64,000 nucleotides of DNA. Origin: Nonlabens tegetincola. Its GTDB lineage: Bacteria > Bacteroidota > Bacteroidia > Flavobacteriales > Flavobacteriaceae. A program made the position numbers and the translations under genes. Under the pieces are notes generated by a model that saw only the letters and a program-made list of their open reading frames with translations, made no database searches and was not told where the DNA came from. The stretch lies in assembly GCF_002954355.1 (NCBI RefSeq), contig NZ_MQVV01000012.1, positions 62,001 to 126,000 of the forward strand, written 5' to 3'. Below are positions 17,843 through 26,357 of the stretch, piece after piece. Numbering within the stretch: the first letter of the stretch is position 1; each line of letters starts with the position of its first letter.

Positions 17843-18816
17843 GTAGTAGCCATAAGGTTACAGCCTCTAATATCGCTGTGGTCAAACCTACCAAGAACTT
17901 CAAAGGTACCGTCCTGGTAAACCTTTCCTAGATCTTGGGTAGCAATAAAACTACAAGAATAATAATTAGCAAGGTCGATAATGTTTAAGCCACCTGTCTT
18001 GCCGTAATCTTGACTACTCAACGGATCATTGAGTTGCCTGGCAGATACACGCATCCAATTTGGAGTTTTAAATAGCCTACCATCAGATGAATATGCTTGT
18101 GACAGTAATTCTGTCATTCCATACTCACTGTGAATTTGAGCCTTTGAGAAAGAGATCTTTAGTATATCATGAAGTTCAGACTTAATAATCTCCTTTCTCA
18201 TCCCTTTCATTCCTCCAGTTTCAATGATTATTGTATTAGGTAAATCCATCGGGCACATTTCAGCGAGTTGTAAAAGAGCAAACGTAACACCAATTAATAT
18301 TACTTTTTTATCCTTCAATTCTTGAAGGATTATAATGAGGTCTTCCATGTTTCTTAAATAGAAGCCGCTTTTCTCATGTTTACTTTGTTGGATCCATCTG
18401 TTAACCATGTGTACTAGAGACGAGCCAGTGCGATCTAGATAATGCGGTAAGAGGCCAAGAACTACATAATCTTCAATATTGCCATATACTTCTTTGAAAG
18501 ATAGATCTAGACTACTGTGATAATCTTCTATCGAATGTACTAGATGTCTTGAGACTGTGCTGCCTGTTGTACCAGAACTTGTAAATGTTTGTTGTATTTG
18601 TTTTCCTGTAATTACCACATCATGAGTTTTGAAAAATTCAATTGGTAAAAACGGTATTTCCTCTATCTGGTGAACTTGTTTGTTTCCTAAGAGGTAATTA
18701 CAGTACCTTTTATAAACGGGATTGTTGTTGTACTGATAGTTGAATTGATGAATACATTGTTCATTAAATTCCTTATGGTCTTTTATAGTAAAAGGATTTT
18801 TTCTAGTAGTATTCAT
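17839..18816 (-). CDS. LuxE-like acyl-protein synthetase / acyl-adenylating enzyme
   Basis: A 325-residue protein with the ANL-type nucleotide loop FTSSGTTGSTVSRH (about 84-97) and HSEYGMTELLSQAYS (about 228-242), as in the LuxE acyl-protein synthetase family. LuxE activates fatty acids as acyl-AMP and transfers them to a Cys in bioluminescence. Here there is no luxCDAB neighbour, so the acyl acceptor is unknown. A role in activating an acyl or aryl acid for envelope or pigment chemistry is possible. It follows a terminator and is probably a single-gene unit. Confidence 0.82.
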   Translation of the reverse strand: MNTTRKNPFTIKDHKEFNEQCIHQFNYQYNNNPVYKRYCNYLLGNKQVHQIEEIPFLPIEFFKTHDVVITGKQIQQTFTSSGTTGSTVSRHLVHSIEDYHSSLDLSFKEVYGNIEDYVVLGLLPHYLDRTGSSLVHMVNRWIQQSKHEKSGFYLRNMEDLIIILQELKDKKVILIGVTFALLQLAEMCPMDLPNTIIIETGGMKGMRKEIIKSELHDILKISFSKAQIHSEYGMTELLSQAYSSDGRLFKTPNWMRVSARQLNDPLSSQDYGKTGGLNIIDLANYYSCSFIATQDLGKVYQDGTFEVLGRFDHSDIRGCNLMATT

Positions 18817-18831
18817 ATTAAAGGCAAAAAT

Positions 18832-18861
18832 AAAAAAGCACTGCGTATCGCAGTGCTTTTT
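18832..18861. terminator. Intrinsic terminator
   Basis: Stem AAAAAGCACTGCG pairs with CGCAGTGCTTTTT around a three-base loop, 22 bases downstream of the T9SS protein stop on the minus strand. Confidence 0.9.
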
Positions 18862-18882
18862 ATTCTATAATGTGATCGTAGT

Positions 18883-20601
18883 TTACTTAACGATTAGTTT
18901 ACGAGTTTGAGAAACTTCATTTTGAGAAATTCTTACAATATAAAGACCAGCATCAAGGCTAGAAATGTTTAATTCTCTTGTAACATTCTGTACATTAAGT
19001 ATCTGTTGTCCTAATGTGCTGTATACAGTTACGTTAACTGGTTGTCCGTTTGAAGTATTGATAAATAATTTATCAGTACTGTTAGGATTAGGATAAATGT
19101 TGAAATCTGCTGAGTCAATCGTATCGTTAGAAAGGATAGTGATATCAGTAAGATCTCTAGCTTGAATGTGGTAACCATTACTTCTTTGAGTAATAAAACC
19201 AATAAGGCTTGTAGGTTGTGTAGGATATATTGATCCTATATAATCTACATTGAAAAGAGCTCTATGAGAAAAGCTGTCCATTCCAACAGAAATAGGTTGC
19301 TCGTCACCGTTTGAAAATGCTAGAGTACCATCTGCATTGTCAAAAGTAACATTATCAATTTGTACAATTTCAGATTCGTAGTCTTCTGGGTTTGCGTTTA
19401 ATTGCGCAAGAGTAACTATTTCTGGAGCAACTGTGTTTCCTGTGCTCGTTGGAGCTCCAGTGTCTACAGTTGGAGTGAATTGAAGTAGTCCATTGAATTC
19501 ACTAAGAGTACCTGTAACTCCCGTGATTCCATCACCTCTTACTAGAGCAGTTGTAATAATTCCAGAATTATCATCAATTAAAACACCAGCAGTCGCGTCT
19601 TGTATCCATTTTTGGTTTCTGAAACCTTCAGTATGAGTAATTATTACTTCTCCGGCAACAGTTATAACATCAGAAGTAGGAAGGCTTATTGCTCTTAATG
19701 CAGCAAGGTCTTGAACTTGTTGAGCACCTGGAACTGTAAAGCTTACTGATTGAGAAACAGCAGGGTTTAAAGGAGCACCTACATTATCTACTAGTTGAAT
19801 TGTTACGGTATAAGTAGCAGGACTTAAACTTGTAAATGAAATATCTGTAGTGTCGAATTTATCAACAAAGCCGTTGTTGTCTAATTCATATTGAACATAA
19901 CCATCACCACCAGCTGATGCTACGTTAAAATTGGTTACCACAAATGAAACATCTACATTGCTAGTTACTGTACTTCCATTTGCAGGAGCAGTAATACTCA
20001 ATGTTGGGTTAGTATTTGCAGTAGTGGTATAAGACCCTACATTGATGATAGATTCAAAAGTTGTTGTACCACACTGATTATCTAGAGTGTTAGGGGCAGT
20101 AGTATTCCAGTTTGCTTGATTAAAAGTAGCATCTGGACCAGTGCCATCAACTCTTTTTGCATAAGAGTCTAGATATTCCCAAGTTTCTCCGGTACCATCA
20201 ACCATAGTACCGTATGTGTCTACCACATTTGTACTTACAGTTTCAATAATACGAATAGCATCATCTCCATTGTTGTTTGCAGCACTGGCGCTAGCATAAT
20301 CAGTTGCAGGAATATTTGGAAATTCCAAATTTAAGGTAGCCTCGGTACCTGAGTACACGTAGACAAATGAATCTGTTCTAGTTCCAAAAACGCTTAGGTC
20401 AAAAGGAGAACCGAAAGCACCACCATTTGCAGATTTTTCTAAAGTATACTGTGTGAAATCAACTGTTCCATCAGCATAGATCTCAATTAATTTAGGAGTA
20501 CCACCTGAACAGGTACCGTCCATTATTGATGTAATAATAGGTTGTTGAGCAAAAGAAAAAGAAGCAGCAAATAAGGCTACTAAAAAGTAAATTTGTTTCA
20601 T
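18883..20601 (-). CDS. Secreted protein with lamin-tail-like, Ig-like and OB-like parts and T9SS sorting tail
   Basis: A 572-residue exported protein. A signal peptide (MKQIYFLVALFAASFSFAQ) is followed by a lamin-tail-like region (about 20-190), an Ig/cadherin-like segment with NPTLSITAPANGSTV (about 195-290), then a region (about 295-490) with an OB-fold pattern often seen in secreted nucleases but without an obvious nuclease site. The C-terminus (ADFNIYPNPNSTDKLFI through LYIVRISQNEVSQTRKLIVK, about 497-572) is a type A sorting domain for the type IX secretion system. It is expected on the cell surface or released. It has its own promoter box and terminator. Confidence 0.87.
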   Translation of the reverse strand: MKQIYFLVALFAASFSFAQQPIITSIMDGTCSGGTPKLIEIYADGTVDFTQYTLEKSANGGAFGSPFDLSVFGTRTDSFVYVYSGTEATLNLEFPNIPATDYASASAANNNGDDAIRIIETVSTNVVDTYGTMVDGTGETWEYLDSYAKRVDGTGPDATFNQANWNTTAPNTLDNQCGTTTFESIINVGSYTTTANTNPTLSITAPANGSTVTSNVDVSFVVTNFNVASAGGDGYVQYELDNNGFVDKFDTTDISFTSLSPATYTVTIQLVDNVGAPLNPAVSQSVSFTVPGAQQVQDLAALRAISLPTSDVITVAGEVIITHTEGFRNQKWIQDATAGVLIDDNSGIITTALVRGDGITGVTGTLSEFNGLLQFTPTVDTGAPTSTGNTVAPEIVTLAQLNANPEDYESEIVQIDNVTFDNADGTLAFSNGDEQPISVGMDSFSHRALFNVDYIGSIYPTQPTSLIGFITQRSNGYHIQARDLTDITILSNDTIDSADFNIYPNPNSTDKLFINTSNGQPVNVTVYSTLGQQILNVQNVTRELNISSLDAGLYIVRISQNEVSQTRKLIVK

Positions 20602-20620
20602 AATTGATATAAATTTTGTG

Positions 20621-20628
20621 CAAAGATA
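20621..20628 (-). promoter_or_regulatory. -7 promoter box for the T9SS protein gene
   Basis: On the minus strand it reads TATCTTTG, followed by C, 19 bases before the ATG. Confidence 0.65.
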
Positions 20629-20759
20629 CCACGATTAATTAAGGTATCTGTTTGATAATCTAGGATTTAATATTAAGATAACATTTGAAAGAAATTCTTT
20701 CCAAACTTCCTCATTTCAAGTCTGCTATAATAATTGTAATTTTCCACGTGGTTTAAATT

Positions 20760-20780
20760 AACCTAAACCTAACACAACCT
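20760..20780 (+). promoter_or_regulatory. AACCT direct repeats upstream of the response regulator
   Basis: AACCT begins at 20760, 20766 and 20776, 6 and 10 bases apart, about 55-75 bases before the ATG. This could be a binding site for the adjacent response regulator, but nothing else supports that. Confidence 0.3.
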
Positions 20781-20833
20781 TAAAACGCTTTTAAACCATT
20801 CGATATAATTTCGAACTTTACTTACAATTCAAC

Positions 20834-21520
20834 ATGAAAGACTTAAAAGAGAAGATTTTAATAGTAGATGATGAACCAGATATCCTAGAAATTGTTGGTT
20901 ATAATCTTAAGAATGAAGGATATCAGGTTTACACAGCAGAGAACGGCGATGAAGGTGTTAAAAAAGCCAAGAAAAAGAAGCCGGATCTTATCATACTAGA
21001 CGTTATGATGCCTATTATGGATGGGATTGAAGCTTGTGAAAAAATGAGAAAAATTCCTGAATTGGATAATTCTATTATTACCTTTTTCACTGCTCGAGGC
21101 GAGGACTTCTCTATGATAGCTGGATTTGATGCAGGTGCCGATGATTATATTACAAAACCCGTTAAACCTAGATTACTTATAAGTAAGGTAAAGTCATTAC
21201 TTAGAAGAAAAATAAAGGAAGTTGAGTCTGATGAAAATGTGGTAAAACTTGGTGATTTAGTAATCGATAAAGATCAATACAAAATCTTTTACAAGAAGGA
21301 AGAAATGATTCTACCTAGAAAGGAGTTTGAATTATTGTCTTTGCTGACAAGTAATCCGGGTAAAGTGTTTAAAAGAGAAGAAATTCTTGATGTCGTTTGG
21401 GGAAATGAGGTTGTAGTTGGAGGACGCACTATAGATGTTCACATTAGGAAATTAAGAGAAAAACTAGGAGAGAAGAGCTTTAAAACCGTAAAAGGAGTAG
21501 GCTATAAATATGTCAAATAA
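20834..21520 (+). CDS. OmpR/PhoB-type response regulator
   Basis: A 228-residue two-domain regulator. The receiver has the acidic pair DD (12-13), the phospho-acceptor Asp56 in LIILDVMMP, and Lys108 in DYITKPV. The winged-helix output domain (about 135-228) has LPRKEFELLSLLTSNPGKVFKREEIL and the recognition helix GRTIDVHIRKLREKLG. It overlaps the histidine kinase gene by 11 bases, so the two form a cognate pair. The layout resembles PhoB-PhoR of Bacteroidota, but phosphate sensing is not shown by the sequence. Confidence 0.93.
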   Translation: MKDLKEKILIVDDEPDILEIVGYNLKNEGYQVYTAENGDEGVKKAKKKKPDLIILDVMMPIMDGIEACEKMRKIPELDNSIITFFTARGEDFSMIAGFDAGADDYITKPVKPRLLISKVKSLLRRKIKEVESDENVVKLGDLVIDKDQYKIFYKKEEMILPRKEFELLSLLTSNPGKVFKREEILDVVWGNEVVVGGRTIDVHIRKLREKLGEKSFKTVKGVGYKYVK

Positions 21521-22604
21521 CAATCCAATTTCTCAAAATAGAAAGAGTTATAGGTTTGCTTTTAGATCATCTTTATTTATAAGCAGTATTGCAGCTATTC
21601 TTATTATTTTATACGAGATTCTCTTTCATCCAGAATTACCTCTTGTATTTTGTATTGTATTTCCATTTTTACTTTTTGTTATTTCTTTTTTGGTCGTTCA
21701 ATACAGGGCCCAGCAATACATTTACAAGAGTATTCAAAAAATATATGATGAGATAAGTATTTTAGAATCCACTTCTCTTATCGAGCAACCGGTGACTACC
21801 GATATGAGGACCTTGAAAAATCAAGTTGAAAAATTTGCTCGTAAGAAAAAAATAGAAATCGAAACTTTAAAGGTGCGTGAGAATTATCGTAAAGAGTTTC
21901 TAGGTAATATCTCTCATGAGCTTAAAACTCCGTTATTTACTATTCAAGGCTATATTGACACCCTTTTGGATGGCGCTCATAAAGACAAGGTAATTAGGAA
22001 AAAATACCTGCAACGAGCTCAAAAAGGAGTAGAGCGTCTTACTTATATTATTAATGACATGGATATGATCACTCGACTAGAGGTAGGTGATATGTCGTTG
22101 GATAAAAAAGAATTTGATATTGTTGCCTTGATAAAACAAGTCTTTGATCAGTTCGAAATGAAGGCAGGTAAAAAAAATATTACGCTTGCACTAGATATGA
22201 ATTACGATTCACCAATAATGGTAAGAGCCGATCAAGAACGTATTCAGCAAGTAATTGCTAATTTGATTGTAAACAGCATCAAGTATGGGAGAAACAATGG
22301 AACTACTGAGATTGCTATAGAAGATCTAGTAAATAACAAGGTGATTATTAGAGTGACTGATAATGGTGAAGGTATTGACAAGGAGTTTGTTCCTAGGTTA
22401 TTTGAGCGCTTCTTTAGGGTTGACCGAACGGGTTCTCGTAAAGAAGGAGGCTCTGGTTTAGGACTTGCTATTGTTAAACATATTATCGACGCTCATCGAG
22501 AAAGCATCTACGTTGACAGTGAATTAGGAATCGGTTCTGAGTTTTCATTTACTCTAGAAAAAGCTTCGTCTAGGCTAGAAGATATTGAAGTAGTTGAAGA
22601 ATAA
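21510..22604 (+). CDS. Membrane sensor histidine kinase
   Basis: A 364-residue kinase with two membrane helices at about 22-38 and 44-63 separated by only a few residues, so it has almost no periplasmic sensor domain. The phospho-accepting His136 is in NISHELKTPL. The ATP lid motifs are NSIKYGR (N-box), DNGEGI (G1), FERFFRVDR (F-box) and GGSGLGLAIVKHI (G2). Signals are probably read in or through the membrane or by a partner protein. It overlaps the response regulator by 11 bases upstream and, unusually, the convergent glycosyltransferase gene by 97 bases at its 3' end. Confidence 0.93.
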   Translation: MSNNNPISQNRKSYRFAFRSSLFISSIAAILIILYEILFHPELPLVFCIVFPFLLFVISFLVVQYRAQQYIYKSIQKIYDEISILESTSLIEQPVTTDMRTLKNQVEKFARKKKIEIETLKVRENYRKEFLGNISHELKTPLFTIQGYIDTLLDGAHKDKVIRKKYLQRAQKGVERLTYIINDMDMITRLEVGDMSLDKKEFDIVALIKQVFDQFEMKAGKKNITLALDMNYDSPIMVRADQERIQQVIANLIVNSIKYGRNNGTTEIAIEDLVNNKVIIRVTDNGEGIDKEFVPRLFERFFRVDRTGSRKEGGSGLGLAIVKHIIDAHRESIYVDSELGIGSEFSFTLEKASSRLEDIEVVEE

Positions 22605-23617
22605 CTCTCAACTAGTCCTTTATATTCATCTACCATTTTAAGCATATTGATGTCAAACTCATCCTGATTGCAATAAGGAGCAAATCCAGCTTTTTGTAAA
22701 TGTTCTGCGAGGTATTCTTGCTCAAATTGACCTGGTGTTGGGATGAAAAAAGCCTTCTTTTTTAATTTTTGTAAATCCATTACGGTGGTATAACCACTAC
22801 GTGATAAAATTAATTTACTTCTGTCAAAGGCCTTCTGTAATCCCTGTGTATCTAGGTAGTTGCAATAAGTAATGTGTCCACTTTTAACAATAGTCTGTTC
22901 TTTTTCTACCTTACCAGAAATAAAAAGGACCTTACCATTAAACTTTTCACACTCTTTTTTTAAACGACGTTCTAGAATTGATTTCTGTGGTTCTGGTCCA
23001 GATAGTAAGACCATTAAGTCATAGGTGTGACTTTGAGCGTTGTTTGGTACAAAACGAGATAGTGGACCCAAATAGATTTTCTTTAAATCACTATCCTCAT
23101 TATAGCTTAATTTCCCACTTAAGTTAGGATAAGATTTAACATCAGGAATCCAGCATTGATCAAACTTCTTAATATAGTGTAAGTGCAGTTGTGTACTTAA
23201 CCAAGTGGTTCCTCCAGATAAAACCTGCAATTGATGAGTGATAAATACGGTAGGAATTAGATTAGTATAAAGCCCTAATCTATTGTCTGAAATTATTCCG
23301 TCTAGTTTATACTTGATAATCAGGTGCTGCAATGCTTTGTGTTCAGATCTTATAGCTTGCCATATTCTAGGAGAATCCTTGATCAATTTCAACTTTAGAG
23401 ATCCTCGCTCGTTTTGATAGGATATCTCATAGGATGGCAACTCGATAAACGTTAAAGTTGGAAATTCCTTTTTCAGCAGGTTAAGTGCGTCGCCATCACT
23501 TGCTATAATTGGTCTGTCCCCATTATCAATAATCGCATTGATAATAGGTATACATCTAGTGGCATGACCTAATCCCCAATTAAGTGGAGCAACAAGTATG
23601 TTTTTGTAATTTCGCAC
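22508..23617 (-). CDS. Glycosyltransferase, GT28/MurG-like fold
   Basis: A 369-residue predicted GT-B glycosyltransferase. The N-terminus ILVAPLNWGLGHATRCIPIINAI is a typical sugar-transfer glycine loop. The C-terminal half has LMVLLSGPEPQ and the nucleotide-sugar-binding SRSGYTTVMDL...FIPTPGQFEQEYLAEHL region. Donor and acceptor are unknown; related proteins are common in Bacteroidota. The last 32 residues are a Ser/Glu-rich tail encoded antisense to the histidine kinase 3' end. From memory, homologues stop near the YKGL position, so this tail looks like a recent extension. Confidence 0.8.
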   Translation of the reverse strand: MRNYKNILVAPLNWGLGHATRCIPIINAIIDNGDRPIIASDGDALNLLKKEFPTLTFIELPSYEISYQNERGSLKLKLIKDSPRIWQAIRSEHKALQHLIIKYKLDGIISDNRLGLYTNLIPTVFITHQLQVLSGGTTWLSTQLHLHYIKKFDQCWIPDVKSYPNLSGKLSYNEDSDLKKIYLGPLSRFVPNNAQSHTYDLMVLLSGPEPQKSILERRLKKECEKFNGKVLFISGKVEKEQTIVKSGHITYCNYLDTQGLQKAFDRSKLILSRSGYTTVMDLQKLKKKAFFIPTPGQFEQEYLAEHLQKAGFAPYCNQDEFDINMLKMVDEYKGLVESYSSTTSISSSLDEAFSRVNENSEPIPNSLST

Positions 23618-23648
23618 GAATCAAAGATACCTAACAGTTGGAATCTGA

Positions 23649-23656
23649 TATCTTTG
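23649..23656 (+). promoter_or_regulatory. -7 promoter box for the trmB operon
   Basis: TATCTTTG, 32 bases before the TTG start of trmB. Confidence 0.65.
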
Positions 23657-23687
23657 TAGGCATTAAGTAACCTTTAAATTATTGTAT

Positions 23688-24356
23688 TTGGGAAGTAAAA
23701 ATAAGCTTAAGAGATTTAAAGAAAATGAGACCTTTGACAATGTAATTCAGCCTACTAGGGATGAAATGTTAAACAATTTTACTCTTAAAGGAAGGTGGAA
23801 TGAACACTTCGGTAATGATAAACCCATAACTCTTGAATTAGGTTGTGGTAAAGGTGAATACACTCTTGCACTAGCAAGAAAATATCCAGATCGTAATTTT
23901 ATTGGTATCGATATAAAAGGAGCTAGATTTTGGCGTGGTGCAAAGACTGCTCTGGAAGAAGGATTAGATAACGTAGCTTTTTTACGTACTCAAATTGAAT
24001 TAGTAGATTGCGCTTTCGCGAAAGCGGAAATAGCAGAAATCTGGATCACATTTCCAGATCCTCAAATTAAATACAAACGAACTAAGCACCGCATGACAAA
24101 TGATGCTTTTCTAGCCAAGTACAAGCATGTTTTACAGGAAGACGGTGTGATGCACTTGAAAACAGATTCAGAGTTTATGCATGGCTACACCATAGGATTG
24201 TTACATGGTCGTGGTGATGAAATTCTTTATGCTCATCATGATATTTACTCAAATACTGAGGCTCCTGAAGAGGTAGTATCTACACAAACCTTTTATGAAA
24301 AACAATACTTAGAAGTAGGAAAGCCTATTACTTATTTGAAATTTAAGATTAAGTAA
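23688..24356 (+). CDS. trmB: tRNA (guanine-N7)-methyltransferase
   Basis: Methylates G46 of tRNA using S-adenosylmethionine. The SAM site is LELGCGKGEYTLALARKYPDRNFIGIDIKG (about residues 47-76) and the catalytic region is WITFPDPQIKYKRTKHR. The start is taken as the TTG at 23688, giving MGSKNKLKRFKENETF, the usual flavobacterial opening; a TTG two codons earlier is also open. The dispersed palindrome encodes AFAKA at residues 109-113, just before the conserved WITFPDPQ. The stop overlaps the LysE-family start by one base. Confidence 0.93.
   Translation: MGSKNKLKRFKENETFDNVIQPTRDEMLNNFTLKGRWNEHFGNDKPITLELGCGKGEYTLALARKYPDRNFIGIDIKGARFWRGAKTALEEGLDNVAFLRTQIELVDCAFAKAEIAEIWITFPDPQIKYKRTKHRMTNDAFLAKYKHVLQEDGVMHLKTDSEFMHGYTIGLLHGRGDEILYAHHDIYSNTEAPEEVVSTQTFYEKQYLEVGKPITYLKFKIK
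24011..24026. repeat. Dispersed 16-bp palindrome, copy 6 (in trmB)
   Basis: Exact CGCTTTCGCGAAAGCG. In frame as AFAKA, residues 109-113. Confidence 0.95.
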
Positions 24357-24988
24357 TGGATTCGTTTTGGCACTTTGTTTTTGGTTTTTCAGTTGGATTT
24401 ATAGGTGTTATTCCACCAGGATTATTAAATCTGACTGCAGCAAAAATTAGTGTTAATCAAGGTCGTAGAGCTGCGGTTTTATTTTGTGTAGGAGCTTCAC
24501 TAGTTGTTGTGGCCCAGGTCTATGTAGGTGTGTTTTTTTCAAAGCTTCTTACGGATAATCAACAAGTGCTAATTGCTCTAGAACGGTTTGCTATTATTGC
24601 ATTCTTTGCTTTATCTATTTTCTTTTTTATTAAAGCTAGATTAGATACAGCTACTGAAGTAAAAGCCGTTGAAAAATCTGGCTATAAGTTATTAGGTCAT
24701 GGTATTATTCTTTCTACACTTAATGTATTTCCTATTCCTTTTTACATAGGGTTTAGTTCTTTTTTGGCTGATAGAGATTTATTCAAATTTGAATCACCTA
24801 CTGCTCATTTTTTCATATTTGGAGCTTGTCTAGGGACTTTTTTAATGTTGTTGGCCTATGTGAAGTATGTCAAGAAATTCGGGTTTGATAGTGTGAATTT
24901 TGCGAGAAATATCAATTATTTGTTAAGTGGATTGACATTCTTGATAGCACTGGTTTCACTTATTAAAATGAGAGATGACATCTTCTAA
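24356..24988 (+). CDS. LysE-family amino-acid exporter-like membrane protein
   Basis: A 210-residue protein with six predicted membrane helices. The first helix carries GFSVGFIGVIPPGLLNLTAAKISVNQGRRAA-type sequence (about residues 7-38); the PPG motif is typical of the LysE/RhtB exporter family. The substrate is unknown. Its ATG overlaps the trmB stop (TAATG) and its 3' end overlaps the next gene by 14 bases, so trmB, this gene and the ATL gene are one operon. Confidence 0.87.
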   Translation: MDSFWHFVFGFSVGFIGVIPPGLLNLTAAKISVNQGRRAAVLFCVGASLVVVAQVYVGVFFSKLLTDNQQVLIALERFAIIAFFALSIFFFIKARLDTATEVKAVEKSGYKLLGHGIILSTLNVFPIPFYIGFSSFLADRDLFKFESPTAHFFIFGACLGTFLMLLAYVKYVKKFGFDSVNFARNINYLLSGLTFLIALVSLIKMRDDIF

Positions 24989-25313
24989 AGACGATTTTTT
25001 TAATAAGGTGTACGATGTGGTAAGGCAAATACCAGTAGGTAGGGTTACTAGTTATGGTGCTATTGCTAGATTTTTAGGAGCGCCTCGCAGTAGTAGGGTA
25101 GTTGGATACGCAATGAATAGCAGTCACACACAAGATGATGTGCCAGCGCAACGAGTGGTGAATCGTAACGGTGTTCTTACAGGTAAACACCATTTTCCTG
25201 GTACAAAACTTATGCAACAATTATTAGAAAATGAAGGGCTAGATATTATTGATGATCAAGTCCAAAACCTTGATGAGGTGTTTTGGGATCCTAATATTGA
25301 ATTAGAGCGTTAA
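24975..25313 (+). CDS. Alkyltransferase-like (ATL) DNA-repair protein
   Basis: A 112-residue protein with the DNA-binding winged helix of O6-alkylguanine-DNA alkyltransferases: QIPVGRVTSYGAIARFLGAPRSSRVVGYAM (about residues 18-47), including the arginine finger. The usual active-site PCHRVV reads PAQRVV here, so the alkyl-accepting Cys is replaced by Ala. That is the hallmark of ATL proteins, which bind O6-alkylguanine lesions without repairing them and hand them to nucleotide excision repair. UvrC and Mfd are also encoded in this window. Translationally overlapped with the LysE gene. Confidence 0.9.
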   Translation: MTSSKDDFFNKVYDVVRQIPVGRVTSYGAIARFLGAPRSSRVVGYAMNSSHTQDDVPAQRVVNRNGVLTGKHHFPGTKLMQQLLENEGLDIIDDQVQNLDEVFWDPNIELER

Positions 25314-25341
25314 TCGTTTTTAGATTACAGGTTTTCTAAAA

Positions 25342-26115
25342 TTATAGATACAAAATATATCCTACATTAAACCACCATATCCAATCATTGGCACGGTTGT
25401 TCTCGTTTAAAGGACTTAGACCGTCAACGTAGTTATCATTAACATAATAATGCCATTTTGAAGAGATTAATAAGTCACTTAATGGTCCAAGTTTATATCT
25501 CATTCCTATATCACCTACTAGCGCAATAGCACTACCTTGCGATGTGTCTATACGATCTAAAAAAGTTGGATACGTTGTAATAGGATTGTTCAAAGGTCCT
25601 AGGGAACTTGTAGCTTCTGGTCTATAACTTACATAATGTGCGCCGAAACCTAAATATGGAGCCACCTTTGGGCTTCCAGATTGAAAATCTCTTATACTCC
25701 AAGGAAACCATTCTAAATGGGCTCCTATTTCAAACACTCTAGCTTTACCTTCCATTGAGCGCAATTGTAAACCAGCTATTGATGGTCTGTCAGCTAGCTC
25801 ACTTAAATGGTTAAGAGTGGTAACGTGATAACTAGCCTCACTTCTTATTTTAAAATGATCATTCCAGTATGTGTCGCGACTATAACAATTACAGTCTGCT
25901 CGATATGCAAAATTTATGTAATGTACCAGTCCTACACCTATACCTACATTACCTGAGTTAGTGTCAAAATCATATCGTTCTCCATAATCACTTTGAAAAG
26001 CAACAGGTCCAGTTATAAAACCTAGTTCGTGAGAGAATCCCAATTGAGCATTTATACTTTGCAATGATGTTACAAATAGAAGAAGGACTAGAATTTTCTT
26101 AATACTTGGTGTCAT
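25342..26115 (-). CDS. Outer-membrane beta-barrel-like exported protein next to gdhA
   Basis: A 257-residue protein with a signal peptide ending near NAQLGF (about residue 23). The body has alternating aromatic/polar strands and a terminal aromatic-rich strand (WIWWFNVGYILYL), typical of an outer-membrane barrel. An AYRADCNCYSRDTYWNDHFKIRSE-like segment with two close Cys lies near residues 70-90. I recall this family sitting beside gdhA in flavobacteria and being mis-annotated as glutamate dehydrogenase for that reason; the function is unknown. It is divergent from gdhA. Confidence 0.75.
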   Translation of the reverse strand: MTPSIKKILVLLLFVTSLQSINAQLGFSHELGFITGPVAFQSDYGERYDFDTNSGNVGIGVGLVHYINFAYRADCNCYSRDTYWNDHFKIRSEASYHVTTLNHLSELADRPSIAGLQLRSMEGKARVFEIGAHLEWFPWSIRDFQSGSPKVAPYLGFGAHYVSYRPEATSSLGPLNNPITTYPTFLDRIDTSQGSAIALVGDIGMRYKLGPLSDLLISSKWHYYVNDNYVDGLSPLNENNRANDWIWWFNVGYILYL

Positions 26116-26304
26116 GTAGGAAGACTTTGTAAAGCGTCAAATATATAAAAATATATACCACTTTATGAGTTAATTAGGCTTTCACAGCGCAAATATCAAT
26201 CAAACATAACCTATCCCATAGACGAACTACAATCCTTATTACTTTTTATTATGCTCGCATACCTAAAAATAACCTAAAAATGCATTCACGTAAATGGACT
26301 ATCC

Positions 26305-26312
26305 TATATTTG
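26305..26312 (+). promoter_or_regulatory. -7 promoter box for gdhA
   Basis: TATATTTG, followed by C, 46 bases before the gdhA ATG. Confidence 0.65.
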
Positions 26313-26322
26313 CATCGTTAAC

Positions 26323-26334
26323 GAAAACGTTTTC
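26323..26334. promoter_or_regulatory. Palindromic operator candidate in the gdhA leader
   Basis: GAAAACGTTTTC is a perfect 12-bp palindrome with TTAA on both sides, placed just downstream of the -7 box. The form (AACG at the centre) is typical of LacI/GalR-family operators, and the position would suit a roadblock repressor. Confidence 0.45.
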
Positions 26335-26357
26335 TTAAACGTATTTATATATCAATA

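Noticed and set aside
25342-26115. The gdhA neighbour as a second glutamate dehydrogenase
   Set aside because: It has a signal peptide and beta-barrel pattern and none of the GDH motifs; such a label would come from neighbour transfer.
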